This document shows, piece by piece, positions 1-7,357 of a DNA stretch of 30,157 nt. A program made the position numbers and the translations under genes. The stretch is taken from positions 1 to 30,157 of the forward strand of contig DPDG01000004.1 in the NCBI GenBank assembly GCA_003526375.1, given 5' to 3'. Origin of the DNA: Lentisphaeria bacterium (GTDB taxonomy: Bacteria; Verrucomicrobiota; Lentisphaeria; Victivallales; UBA1829). Positions within the stretch are counted from its first letter, which is position 1. Every line of letters starts with the position of its first letter. The notes beneath the pieces are model-generated. The model did no database searches. It was not told the DNA's origin and was given only the letters and a program-made list of their open reading frames with translations.

Positions 1-28
1 TGACCACTAATCACTGACCACTGATTCT
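1..28. repeat. Short direct repeat at the window edge
   Basis: The octamer TGACCACT occurs at 1-8 and again at 15-22, a 14-nt period. AATCA (9-13) and TGATT (22-26) could also pair as a small hairpin. The sequence lies just downstream of the last hydrogenase gene. It may be the end of a longer repeat array or a terminator region cut by the window edge; what lies to the left cannot be seen. Confidence 0.35.
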
Positions 29-35
29 CCCGGAG

Positions 36-353
36 TCAGCCCTTCTTGTCTTCCGGTTCGAGCCGTGAGACAAGGTGCAGACATTTCTTCGGGCAGGCTT
101 CGACACAGCTTCCGCAAAGAATACAGCGGAAACGCTCGAACTTCCACGACTGCTCCGGCTTGCGGGTCACGGTCAGGGCATGAGACGGGCATTTCTTTGC
201 GCAGATACCGCAGAAAATGCACTTGCCCTCCTCCATGACCAGTTTGCCACGTTCACCGGGAAACGGCGGACGCTTCACGGCGGGATAATTTCTCGTCACG
301 GGCCCGCAGACAGTGTTGCGGGCGATCTCTTTCATCATCGTAAACAATTTCAT
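36..353 (-). CDS. echF: Ech hydrogenase ferredoxin-like subunit EchF (2x[4Fe-4S])
   Basis: Small polyferredoxin subunit that passes electrons from soluble reduced ferredoxin to the hydrogenase core on the cytoplasmic face of the membrane. Two complete CxxCxxCxxxCP motifs are visible, about residues 45-55 and 77-87 of the 105-residue form, enough for two [4Fe-4S] clusters. It is the last gene of echABCDEF. A TTG at 359 would overlap the echE stop as TTGA, but the GGAG ribosome site lies only 3 nt from it and 8-9 nt from the ATG at 353, so I chose 353. The frame is intact and of usual length for EchF/NuoI-like subunits. Identity rests on the motifs plus its invariant place after echE. Confidence 0.9.
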   Translation of the reverse strand: MKLFTMMKEIARNTVCGPVTRNYPAVKRPPFPGERGKLVMEEGKCIFCGICAKKCPSHALTVTRKPEQSWKFERFRCILCGSCVEACPKKCLHLVSRLEPEDKKG

Positions 354-355
354 TT

Positions 356-1429
356 TCAACGCTCCGTACAGCTGACACAGGGGTCAACAGAAAGAATAAT
401 CACGGCGACATCCGCAAGACTGCATCCGACCAGCATCGAAAGCAGAGGTGCAACGTTTGCAAAGGTAGGCGTGCGCACACGCAGGCGCTCCAGTTTGTCG
501 GTTCCGTTCGCTTTCAGATAGTAAAGGACTTCGCCGCGCGGTTGTTCGGCACGAACGGCGACTTCGCCGTCCGGGTTGCCTTTGAACGGCGTCTTGAGTT
601 CGGAATCCGGCATGCGATCCAGAGCCGTACGGACCAGGTCAATCGACTGCGACAGTTCCCGCACACGTACCTTGGTCCGGGAATAACAGTCGCCGTCCTG
701 TTCCACAACCGGCTGAAACGCAAGCTCGCCGTAAGCGCAGTAACCCGTCATGCGGTGATCCATCTCAAGCCCGCTTCCACGCGCCGTCGGACCGACCGCA
801 CCGCTTTCGTAAGCAGTCTTCCTGTTCATTACGCCGACGCCGACCAGACGCTGTTTCACGCTGTAATCGTCAAGCAGGACATGGGAAAGGGATTTGAGTT
901 CTTTCTCCACCGTGGCGAGCTGGTCAAGAACAAACTTTTTCTGTTCGGGATTGATATCTTTACGGACGCCGCCGATACAGCAGCTTCCGAGCATGACGCG
1001 CCCGCCGGTGGTATATTCCATTGCGTCCATGATGCGCTCGCGTGTCTTCCAGAGAGACATGAAAAGATTCTCAAAACCGAAAGCATCCGCCAGGAGCCCG
1101 AGCGCCAGCAGATGGCTGTGCATACGGTGGAGTTCGCTCCAGACTACACGGAGGTATTTTGCCCGCGCGGGGACTTCGATGTTCATCAGTTCCTCGATGC
1201 CCATGCAGTAGGTCAGCGAGTGAATGAAACTGCAGATGCCGCAGACACGTTCAATCAGATAGGTGTCCTGCTGGAAGTCCTTCTGTTCGGCAAGCTTTTC
1301 GAGTCCGCGGTGGACATAGCCGACGACCGGCATGGCGGAAACGACCTGTTCGTCATTGATCTCCAGACGAAGCTGGAGCGGCTCCGGCAGAACCGGATGC
1401 TGGGGGCCGAAAGGAATCAACATACTCAT
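356..1429 (-). CDS. echE: Ech [NiFe]-hydrogenase large (catalytic) subunit EchE
   Basis: Catalytic subunit carrying the Ni-Fe site; reduces protons to H2. The N-terminal nickel motif RVCGIC...H gives Cys63 and Cys66, and the C-terminal motif DPCVSCTER gives Cys351 and Cys354, so all four Ni ligands are present. The protein stops directly after the Arg of that motif and so has no peptide for a maturation endopeptidase to remove, as known for some Ech/Coo-type hydrogenases. Length (357 residues) matches EchE. Its ATG overlaps the echD stop (ATGA at 1426-1429), and a GGAGG ribosome site sits just upstream inside echD. The partner electron path is EchC then EchF. Confidence 0.96.
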   Translation of the reverse strand: MSMLIPFGPQHPVLPEPLQLRLEINDEQVVSAMPVVGYVHRGLEKLAEQKDFQQDTYLIERVCGICSFIHSLTYCMGIEELMNIEVPARAKYLRVVWSELHRMHSHLLALGLLADAFGFENLFMSLWKTRERIMDAMEYTTGGRVMLGSCCIGGVRKDINPEQKKFVLDQLATVEKELKSLSHVLLDDYSVKQRLVGVGVMNRKTAYESGAVGPTARGSGLEMDHRMTGYCAYGELAFQPVVEQDGDCYSRTKVRVRELSQSIDLVRTALDRMPDSELKTPFKGNPDGEVAVRAEQPRGEVLYYLKANGTDKLERLRVRTPTFANVAPLLSMLVGCSLADVAVIILSVDPCVSCTER

Positions 1430-1821
1430 TTTGCACCTCCGTCGGCTTTCTTCTGTTCCACTGCCGATACATAAACACCAGGAACCCGGCAGAAGGGTTT
1501 CTCGGGGGCGCCGTCCGCCAGCAGAAAGTGCTGCTGATAGTCAATTGCCAGACCCGTGAACGTGATTCCGAAAAGGTCCTGAATCTCGTTTTCCACAATC
1601 AGCGCCGCGGAGCAGATGCCGGAAATGCTCGGCACCTTCGCGCCGTGAGCGACTTTCAGGCGCAGATTGTTCAGTTTGTATCTCCGGTCGAAATGATAGT
1701 AGATATCGAATGTGTCGCCGCAGTCCACCGTGGTCATTGTGACGAAACGGTATCCGCGGAGCGGCATGGACGCAATCTTTTCAAGGATGTTGTCCAGCGT
1801 GAGTTCTTCATTGATGTTCAT
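1426..1821 (-). CDS. echD: Ech hydrogenase subunit EchD (NuoC/30 kDa-like)
   Basis: Hydrophilic peripheral subunit related to complex I NuoC. It has no cofactor and helps hold the large and small subunits together. The family signature ENEIQDLFGITF is visible near the middle. The ORF opens with TTG-ATG; I use the ATG at 1821, which overlaps the echC stop as TGATG and has a GGTGG-type ribosome site at suitable distance. A TTG start at 1824 would add one residue. At 131 residues it is of usual EchD size, shorter than NuoC. The C-terminus is charged and ends in an overlap with echE. Confidence 0.9.
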   Translation of the reverse strand: MNINEELTLDNILEKIASMPLRGYRFVTMTTVDCGDTFDIYYHFDRRYKLNNLRLKVAHGAKVPSISGICSAALIVENEIQDLFGITFTGLAIDYQQHFLLADGAPEKPFCRVPGVYVSAVEQKKADGGAK

Positions 1822-2351
1822 CAATTTGCCACCGCCTTTGCTGGTGCTTCTGCAGCCGGCGCGGCAGGGGCGGCGGGCGCAGGAGCGGGTTTTACGATTT
1901 TTACAGGAAGTTCGGGAGTGACGGTTTCCGAGTTGCAGCGTTTCTTCTCAAGAATGCCGACCGCCTCGATAATACCGTCGATCATCGCTTCGGGTTTCGG
2001 CGGGCACCCGGGGACGTAGACATCCACGGGAATTACCTTGTTGACTCCGCCGATCACGTTGTAGCAGTCGGCGAAAATACCGCCCGTTGCGGGGCAGATT
2101 CCCATTGCCACGACGACTTTCGGGGAAGGCATCTGCTCATAGACGTTCTTGAGAACGCGTTTGTTGCGGTGGTTGACCGAGCCTGTCACCACCAGGATAT
2201 CCGCATGTTTCGGATTGCCCACATGAACCACGCCGAGACGCTCCACGTCATAAACCGGCGTCAGGCACGCGAGAAACTCAATATCGCATCCGTTGCAGCT
2301 GTTGCAGTTGAAATGCACGATCCACGGGGATTTTGCTGTTGCTTTCGTCAT
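1821..2351 (-). CDS. echC: Ech hydrogenase small subunit EchC (NuoB-like, [4Fe-4S])
   Basis: Electron-transfer small subunit that holds the proximal [4Fe-4S] cluster next to the Ni-Fe site. The cluster ligands seen are the CNGC pair (Cys19, Cys22), Cys86 in GICPATGG and Cys116 in PGCPP, the standard NuoB/EchC pattern. No Tat signal is present, as expected for a cytoplasm-facing group 4 enzyme. The last ~23 residues (about 154-176) form a Pro/Ala-rich tail that is not part of the NuoB fold and looks like a flexible linker ending. Start ATG at 2351 follows a GGAGATG ribosome site lying at the end of echB; the stop overlaps echD. Confidence 0.95.
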   Translation of the reverse strand: MTKATAKSPWIVHFNCNSCNGCDIEFLACLTPVYDVERLGVVHVGNPKHADILVVTGSVNHRNKRVLKNVYEQMPSPKVVVAMGICPATGGIFADCYNVIGGVNKVIPVDVYVPGCPPKPEAMIDGIIEAVGILEKKRCNSETVTPELPVKIVKPAPAPAAPAAPAAEAPAKAVAN

Positions 2352-2355
2352 TTTA

Positions 2356-3234
2356 TCATCTCCATAACCAGATCAAATTCGCCAGTGCCAGCGTCAGGGG
2401 AACGGTCCACATATAACGCAGCATCCAGTAGGAAGTCAATCTTGAAAAAGCGTTGTCCAGAATCAGAAGGAACAGGAAACTGCAGAAGGCCAGCAGGAAA
2501 CCCGCAATCAGGCTCGTATGCCAGAACGCCATCATCAGCCCGAAGAAGATCGCAAGCTCATAACAGTGCGCGATCTCGATCAATCCGAGGAACGGGCCGG
2601 AAAACTCCAGCGTGATCCCCTTGACGATTTCCTGATGCGCATGATGCGAAGTCGCTACGTCGAACGGCGATTTCTGGAATTCAATCGCCACGACGCAGAG
2701 AAACGCGAGAAACAACAGCGGCATCGAGAAAATCAGCGGATTCGGATTCTCTATCACTTTCGAAGCGAGAAAGCTGTTGTCGCGCAAATTGACCGCAAGA
2801 ATCAGAAGAACCAGAACCGGCTCATATGCAAGCATCTGCAAAATTTTACGCTGACTTCCGATCCAACTGTAGGGCGAACGCACGCTCATGCCGCCCAACA
2901 CCAGGCAGATCACGGAAAACGCCTGAACGAACAGAACCATCAGAAGGTCCTGTCCCTGAACCAGCAGAACCACGACCAGCATCATGAACACAAGGTGCAG
3001 AACCGCATACATGATCTGCGGACGGTGCAGCGCCAGCGGCTGTTTGCCGAAAAGCTTGATGAGGTCGTAGAAAGGCTGAAGGAAAGGCGGTCCCATGCGG
3101 CCCTGCATCCGCGCCGTGATACGGCGGTCAAGGCTCATGAGGACTCCTCCGAACAGCGGCGCGAAGACCAGCGCCAGAATCGTAAGGATGATAGGATTGT
3201 TCCAAATATAACGGACCGTTTCATGAAAACTCAT
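2356..3234 (-). CDS. echB: Ech hydrogenase membrane subunit EchB (NuoH-like)
   Basis: Integral membrane subunit homologous to complex I NuoH. It anchors the hydrophilic hydrogenase arm and links electron transfer to ion movement. The sequence has about eight hydrophobic helices. The conserved loop LDRRITARMQGRMGPP is near residue 35, and the acidic/His loop SPFDVATSHHAHQEIVKG follows at about residue 190, typical of the Ech branch rather than NuoH. The ATG at 3234 follows an AGGAGT ribosome site, 16 nt after the echA stop. Length (292) is normal. Downstream echC begins 4 nt after its stop. Confidence 0.95.
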   Translation of the reverse strand: MSFHETVRYIWNNPIILTILALVFAPLFGGVLMSLDRRITARMQGRMGPPFLQPFYDLIKLFGKQPLALHRPQIMYAVLHLVFMMLVVVLLVQGQDLLMVLFVQAFSVICLVLGGMSVRSPYSWIGSQRKILQMLAYEPVLVLLILAVNLRDNSFLASKVIENPNPLIFSMPLLFLAFLCVVAIEFQKSPFDVATSHHAHQEIVKGITLEFSGPFLGLIEIAHCYELAIFFGLMMAFWHTSLIAGFLLAFCSFLFLLILDNAFSRLTSYWMLRYMWTVPLTLALANLIWLWR

Positions 3235-3250
3235 TGTATCTTACTCCTGC

Positions 3251-5209
3251 TTATCGGGTTGCCATGATGCTGTTGCCGATCAATACGACGATGATCAGCC
3301 ACGCCGCCCAGTTCAGGCACATCGTCACGAGCTTCTCGCTGATGATGCCGTGAAAATAGAAGCTGGAGAAAACGCAATGCTCCACTTTGCCGCAGACCGA
3401 ATGGAAGTCATAGGAACGGACATCGGTATCCTCATCCACGTTGTCGATCTCGATATTCTCGCCGCAGAGGAACGGCAGGCGGATATTCTCTTTCCTGAAA
3501 CGCCGCCAGAATACGAAATAATAGATCAGCAGCCCTGCGCCGACCGCGGCGAAGATCACCACGGCGGAGAAGGTGCCGGGTTCGCTCAGCGCCTGCCAGT
3601 TGGCATTCGGCACGCTGTCGAACACGGAATGCGTCATCGGCACGAACACTTTGCCGAAGATCAGCATGGTCGTCAGCCCGGTTCCGAGGATCATCACGGC
3701 AAGGAGGCTCATGGCGATGCGCATCGCAAGGCTGATGTCCTCCTTGTGCATGTGCTCATGGTAACCGGTATTCTGCATGCGCCCGATCCACTTCGCCCAG
3801 AAGAAAACGGTCAGCGCGCTTCCGAGCACCATGAAGACCAGCAGGAACGGGGAACGGATCGTCGCCTCGATCGCCAGCCATTTGCTCAGCAACATGCCGA
3901 ACGGCGGAAGCAGCATCGACATCATGCCCAGCAGGGCGACGCAGGTCGTGAACGGCATCTTGAAAATAAGCCCGTCCATATCCTCGATGTCGCGGCTTCC
4001 GATCTTCTGCTCGATTCTGCCGACACAGAGGAAAAGCAGTCCTTTGGAAATCGCATGGAAGGTAATGATCGCAAGTCCCGCCGCATAGGCAAGCGGAGAG
4101 TCGATTCCGGCGCAGGCGACCACGAGTCCGAGGTTGGAAATCGTGGAATATGCCAGCACCTTTTTCGCATTGCTCTGAGTTCCGGCGAGCAGTGCGCCGC
4201 CGACGAACGAAAGCGCTCCGGCGAACGCCACCACCATCATGGCGCGTTCATTATAGAAGCCCGGAGTAATGCGCATGACAAGGTAAACGCCCGCTTTTAC
4301 CATCGTCGCCGCATGAAGCATCGCGGAAACCGGCGTGGGAGCCACCATGGCTCCGAGCAGCCAGCTCTGGAACGGGAACAGCGCCGATTTCGTGAACGCC
4401 GCCACGCAGAGCAGCACCGCCGGAAGCAGCGTAATGCTCTTGTTGGCAAGAATCGCTTCGAAGCTCTCGCCGCCGGTATTCCATTTCAGAAGGAAGATTC
4501 CCCCCAGAAGCAGAACACCGCCGAAGCTGTTGATGAACAGCGCGCGGACCGCATTGACGCGGCGCGCCTCGCCGCCGTCCTGACCGATCAGGGCGTAGGA
4601 ACAGAAAGTCGTCGCCTCCCAGAAGAAAGAGAAGAAAGAGAGGTGATTCGAGCAGACCAGCCCGATCATGAATCCGACGAAACTGATGAAATAAAAGAAA
4701 AACCGTCCGTTCGAACCGGCTGTCGGCGGAGCATGTTTCGCATGTTCCTTCATATAACCGATTGCGAAAATCAGGATCGTCGCACCGACCAGCGAAGTGA
4801 CAAGGAGCATAATCCGTGTCAGGTCATCGATCCGGAAAAGCACCAGTTCCGTCTCTCCCTCATGCGCGGGCAGGAAATTGACCGCGAGCGCCAGGGCAAA
4901 CTGGATCACCCCGAAAAGAGCGATCCAGAAATTTCTGATTTTGAGTGCGACTCCGAAGATGATCGCAATGATTACAAGCTCCAGCCCGCTGCCGATCCAG
5001 CCCGCCTGAACCGGAGCGGTCAGGCTCCAGATTTTACCGGGGGTTGAACTTTGCAGAGACTCCCACACCAGAGCAAGCCCCCCCGCCGCAACTGCGACCG
5101 CACTCAACGCCACGATCACATTGCGCAGACGGTCATGCTTTGTCAGCAGGGCGAGAACACCGCAAATCAGCGGGATTCCCATCATACCATACAATACCCA
5201 TTCTGCCAT
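3251..5209 (-). CDS. echA: Ech hydrogenase ion-pumping membrane subunit EchA (NuoL/MrpA-like)
   Basis: Large antiporter-like membrane subunit thought to translocate H+ or Na+ when ferredoxin is oxidised and H2 formed. It has around sixteen hydrophobic segments over 652 residues. Residues known to matter in NuoL/Mrp-type subunits are recognisable: Glu198 in FFWEATTFCSYALIG, Lys274 in FTKSALFPFQSWL, His299 in SAMLHAATMVKAG and Lys305. It is the first structural gene of the ech set and starts 27 nt after hypB. The ribosome site is poor (only AAGAAAG before an A-rich run), so translation may be weak or coupled to hypB. Which ion it moves cannot be read from the sequence. Confidence 0.95.
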   Translation of the reverse strand: MAEWVLYGMMGIPLICGVLALLTKHDRLRNVIVALSAVAVAAGGLALVWESLQSSTPGKIWSLTAPVQAGWIGSGLELVIIAIIFGVALKIRNFWIALFGVIQFALALAVNFLPAHEGETELVLFRIDDLTRIMLLVTSLVGATILIFAIGYMKEHAKHAPPTAGSNGRFFFYFISFVGFMIGLVCSNHLSFFSFFWEATTFCSYALIGQDGGEARRVNAVRALFINSFGGVLLLGGIFLLKWNTGGESFEAILANKSITLLPAVLLCVAAFTKSALFPFQSWLLGAMVAPTPVSAMLHAATMVKAGVYLVMRITPGFYNERAMMVVAFAGALSFVGGALLAGTQSNAKKVLAYSTISNLGLVVACAGIDSPLAYAAGLAIITFHAISKGLLFLCVGRIEQKIGSRDIEDMDGLIFKMPFTTCVALLGMMSMLLPPFGMLLSKWLAIEATIRSPFLLVFMVLGSALTVFFWAKWIGRMQNTGYHEHMHKEDISLAMRIAMSLLAVMILGTGLTTMLIFGKVFVPMTHSVFDSVPNANWQALSEPGTFSAVVIFAAVGAGLLIYYFVFWRRFRKENIRLPFLCGENIEIDNVDEDTDVRSYDFHSVCGKVEHCVFSSFYFHGIISEKLVTMCLNWAAWLIIVVLIGNSIMATR

Positions 5210-5236
5210 TTTTTGTTACTTTCTTTTATTGATATA

Positions 5237-6022
5237 TTATTTTGTTAGATTTTTCAGATATTCGATCCATGCATCCAAACCTGTCCCGCGGCGCGAAGAC
5301 ACCTCAAGAATTTTTGCGGCAGGATTGATCTTCAATATATTTTCCCTGCAAAGCTCCCGGTTCCATTCCAGAACTTCCGCAAGATCCATCTTCGTCAGCA
5401 GCACCACATCCGCAACGGCAAAGAGCCCCGGATATTTCAGCGGTTTCTCCTCGCCCTCCGGAGTGGAAAGCAGGGCAATTTTCCTGTCTTCCCCGAGGTC
5501 GAACGCAACAGGGCAGACCAGATTCCCGACATTCTCAATGATGACGAGCTTCGTTCCTTCCGGCACAGCTTCCTGAAGAACCGCTTCCACCTGCGCAGCA
5601 TTCAGATGACAGCTGTCATGCACCTGTATCTGCGTGACTTTCGCGCCATGCCCGCGCATCCGCTCCGCATCCGCCTCGCCATACTGATCTCCGACAATCA
5701 CCGCAACGGGAATCCGCTCATCTTTCAGAAGTTCCAGAGTCCGTTCCAGCAACGCGGTCTTGCCCGATCCGGGAGACGAAATCAGGTTGATCACGCGGAT
5801 GCCCCGGTCATGGAAAAACTTCCGGTTATTCTCCGCCTGTTCGTCGTTCGCCGCCAGAACCGCCGTCCCGAGCGGAACCGTTTTCGTGTGCCTGTGGGAA
5901 TAGAGATTCCCGTCGGCGTCCCTGTGAAAATGCTCGCCGTCATTGTGATCATGATGATGGTCATGCCCGTGATGGCGGTGGTCATGCTCATGGTCATGCC
6001 CGCATCCACAATTCTTACACAT
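5237..6022 (-). CDS. hypB: Hydrogenase nickel-insertion GTPase HypB
   Basis: Metallochaperone GTPase that works with HypA to put nickel into the hydrogenase large subunit. The first 45 residues hold the N-terminal metal motif with Cys2, Cys5 and Cys7 and then 15 histidines, a nickel-binding/storage tail. The G domain follows: P-loop SSPGSGKT (residues 82-89), GDQYGEADAERM and a KMDL guanine-specificity motif. Length 261. The ATG at 6022 overlaps the end of hypA by 8 nt. It combines the CxxCxC high-affinity site with a long His-rich stretch. It is the last maturation gene before echA and is transcribed with it. Confidence 0.96.
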   Translation of the reverse strand: MCKNCGCGHDHEHDHRHHGHDHHHDHNDGEHFHRDADGNLYSHRHTKTVPLGTAVLAANDEQAENNRKFFHDRGIRVINLISSPGSGKTALLERTLELLKDERIPVAVIVGDQYGEADAERMRGHGAKVTQIQVHDSCHLNAAQVEAVLQEAVPEGTKLVIIENVGNLVCPVAFDLGEDRKIALLSTPEGEEKPLKYPGLFAVADVVLLTKMDLAEVLEWNRELCRENILKINPAAKILEVSSRRGTGLDAWIEYLKNLTK

Positions 6023-6368
6023 CTTCTACCTCAATGTCTTTCAGTATCAATTCACGTCCGCCCTGCCGCCGCAGACTTCCGCCGCCGCAGTCCGGACAAT
6101 TCATTACCAGTCTTTCCGACAATATCTTTTTCCCGCACCCCGTGCAGAGAAACTCCAGAGGAAGCATCTCCACTTCCAGGCGGCATTGCCGCAGGTGCGG
6201 GTTTTCCGACGACGCAAGCGCCATCGGCCACGCATAATCCAGCGCCTCCGGGTCGATTCCACCGAGACGCCCGACCACAATACGCAGACGGATCAGCTCG
6301 CCGCCATGTTCCCTCTGCCACCGGTCAATCGTATTCAGCAGAGCCTCCGCCACAGACAGCTCATGCAT
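6015..6368 (-). CDS. hypA: Hydrogenase nickel-insertion protein HypA
   Basis: Nickel-delivery partner of HypB. It begins MHELSVAEAL, with the invariant nickel-ligating His2. Two CxxC pairs (CTGC and CPDC) lie in the second half and form the structural zinc site. The 117-residue length is normal. A longer in-frame ORF extends upstream into hypE, but the family always starts at MHE, and that ATG overlaps the hypE stop as TGATG at 6366-6370. The stop overlaps the start of hypB. The position between hypE and hypB fits the Hyp pathway. Confidence 0.95.
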   Translation of the reverse strand: MHELSVAEALLNTIDRWQREHGGELIRLRIVVGRLGGIDPEALDYAWPMALASSENPHLRQCRLEVEMLPLEFLCTGCGKKILSERLVMNCPDCGGGSLRRQGGRELILKDIEVEDV

Positions 6369-7357
6369 CAGCAGATCCTCGGAAGCTGATCGCTTTCCGG
6401 CAGAATCATGATTCGCCGTCCGCCCCATTCTCCGGCAAGCGTCACCCTGCCGGCATCCGGATTGACCGTTCCGATCCGCGCCGCGAGTTCCCCTCCCGGA
6501 AGCTTCCGCCACTCATTCAGAATCTCATCCGCGCATCCGGCGTCCACAATCATGACCACGCGTCCCTCGCAGGCGGAAAACAGCGGGTCGATTCCGAGCA
6601 TTTCCGACAATGTCTTCACCGCCGGACGGCACGGCAGAGCCGCCTCCTCCAGTTCCGCGCCGAAACGGGACGGTCCCAGAATCTCCTGTAAAACGGAGCC
6701 CACTCCGCCGCGCGTCGGATCGCGCATGAACTTGATTCCGTCTCCCGCAATTTCCGCAGCACACGTCACAAACGGACCGACGGAAGCACAGTCGCTGACG
6801 ATTCCCTCACCGCCGATCTTATGCCGCGCCGCAAGAATCGCCATTCCGTGATCGGCAATCCCCCCGCTGACCAGAATTGCATCGCCCTCTGCAAGATGCT
6901 CCCGCCCCAGCCGGAGCCTTGCGTCACGCACTCCGATTCCCGCGGTATTCAGGTAAATGCCGTCTGCCGCGCCGCGCGGAACCACTTTCGTATCGCCGGT
7001 CGCAATCTCGACACCGCAGGAACGCGCTGTTTCCGCAACGGTGTCCAGAATCTTTGCAAGATCTTCCCGCGGAAATCCTTCTTCCAGAATCATCGCAAGC
7101 GACAGGTAACGGGGAATCCCGCCCGCGACACAGAGATCGTTCACGGTTCCGCAAACCGCCAGCTTTCCGATGTTGCCGCCGGGAAAGAAACGCGGGGTCA
7201 CAACAAAACTGTCCGTGGAGAAGACCAGCCCGCCCGGAAGCTGTGCGCCGTCCGGCAGACCCGCCAGAGGACCGTTTCCGAAACGGGAGACGATCTCCTC
7301 CTCGATCAACTGATTTCCGGCACGCCCGCCGCTTCCCTGTGACAATGTGATCAACAT
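6368..7357 (-). CDS. hypE: Hydrogenase Fe-cyanide synthesis protein HypE
   Basis: ATP-dependent dehydratase of the PurM/AIR synthase fold that turns a carbamoylated C-terminal cysteine (charged by HypF) into thiocyanate, the source of the CN ligands. The protein ends in PRIC, so the required terminal cysteine is present (residue 329). The start is set at MLITLSQGSGGR, the usual HypE beginning; a GGAG ribosome site lies about 8 nt upstream. Frame extension further upstream is read-through of hypD coding sequence. It overlaps the hypD end by 7 nt. The glycine-rich ATP-binding and FSTDSFVV-type motifs near residue 45 fit the family. Confidence 0.96.
   Translation of the reverse strand: MLITLSQGSGGRAGNQLIEEEIVSRFGNGPLAGLPDGAQLPGGLVFSTDSFVVTPRFFPGGNIGKLAVCGTVNDLCVAGGIPRYLSLAMILEEGFPREDLAKILDTVAETARSCGVEIATGDTKVVPRGAADGIYLNTAGIGVRDARLRLGREHLAEGDAILVSGGIADHGMAILAARHKIGGEGIVSDCASVGPFVTCAAEIAGDGIKFMRDPTRGGVGSVLQEILGPSRFGAELEEAALPCRPAVKTLSEMLGIDPLFSACEGRVVMIVDAGCADEILNEWRKLPGGELAARIGTVNPDAGRVTLAGEWGGRRIMILPESDQLPRIC

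Noticed and set aside
542..1474. Long plus-strand frame opposite echE
   Set aside because: No recognisable domain and no ribosome site; the opposite strand encodes an intact hydrogenase large subunit with all motifs.
3350..5047. Long open frame on the plus strand inside echA
   Set aside because: It lies antisense to a clearly conserved membrane protein and its product is low-complexity, rich in His, Arg, Glu and Gln, typical of a mirror frame of a hydrophobic gene.
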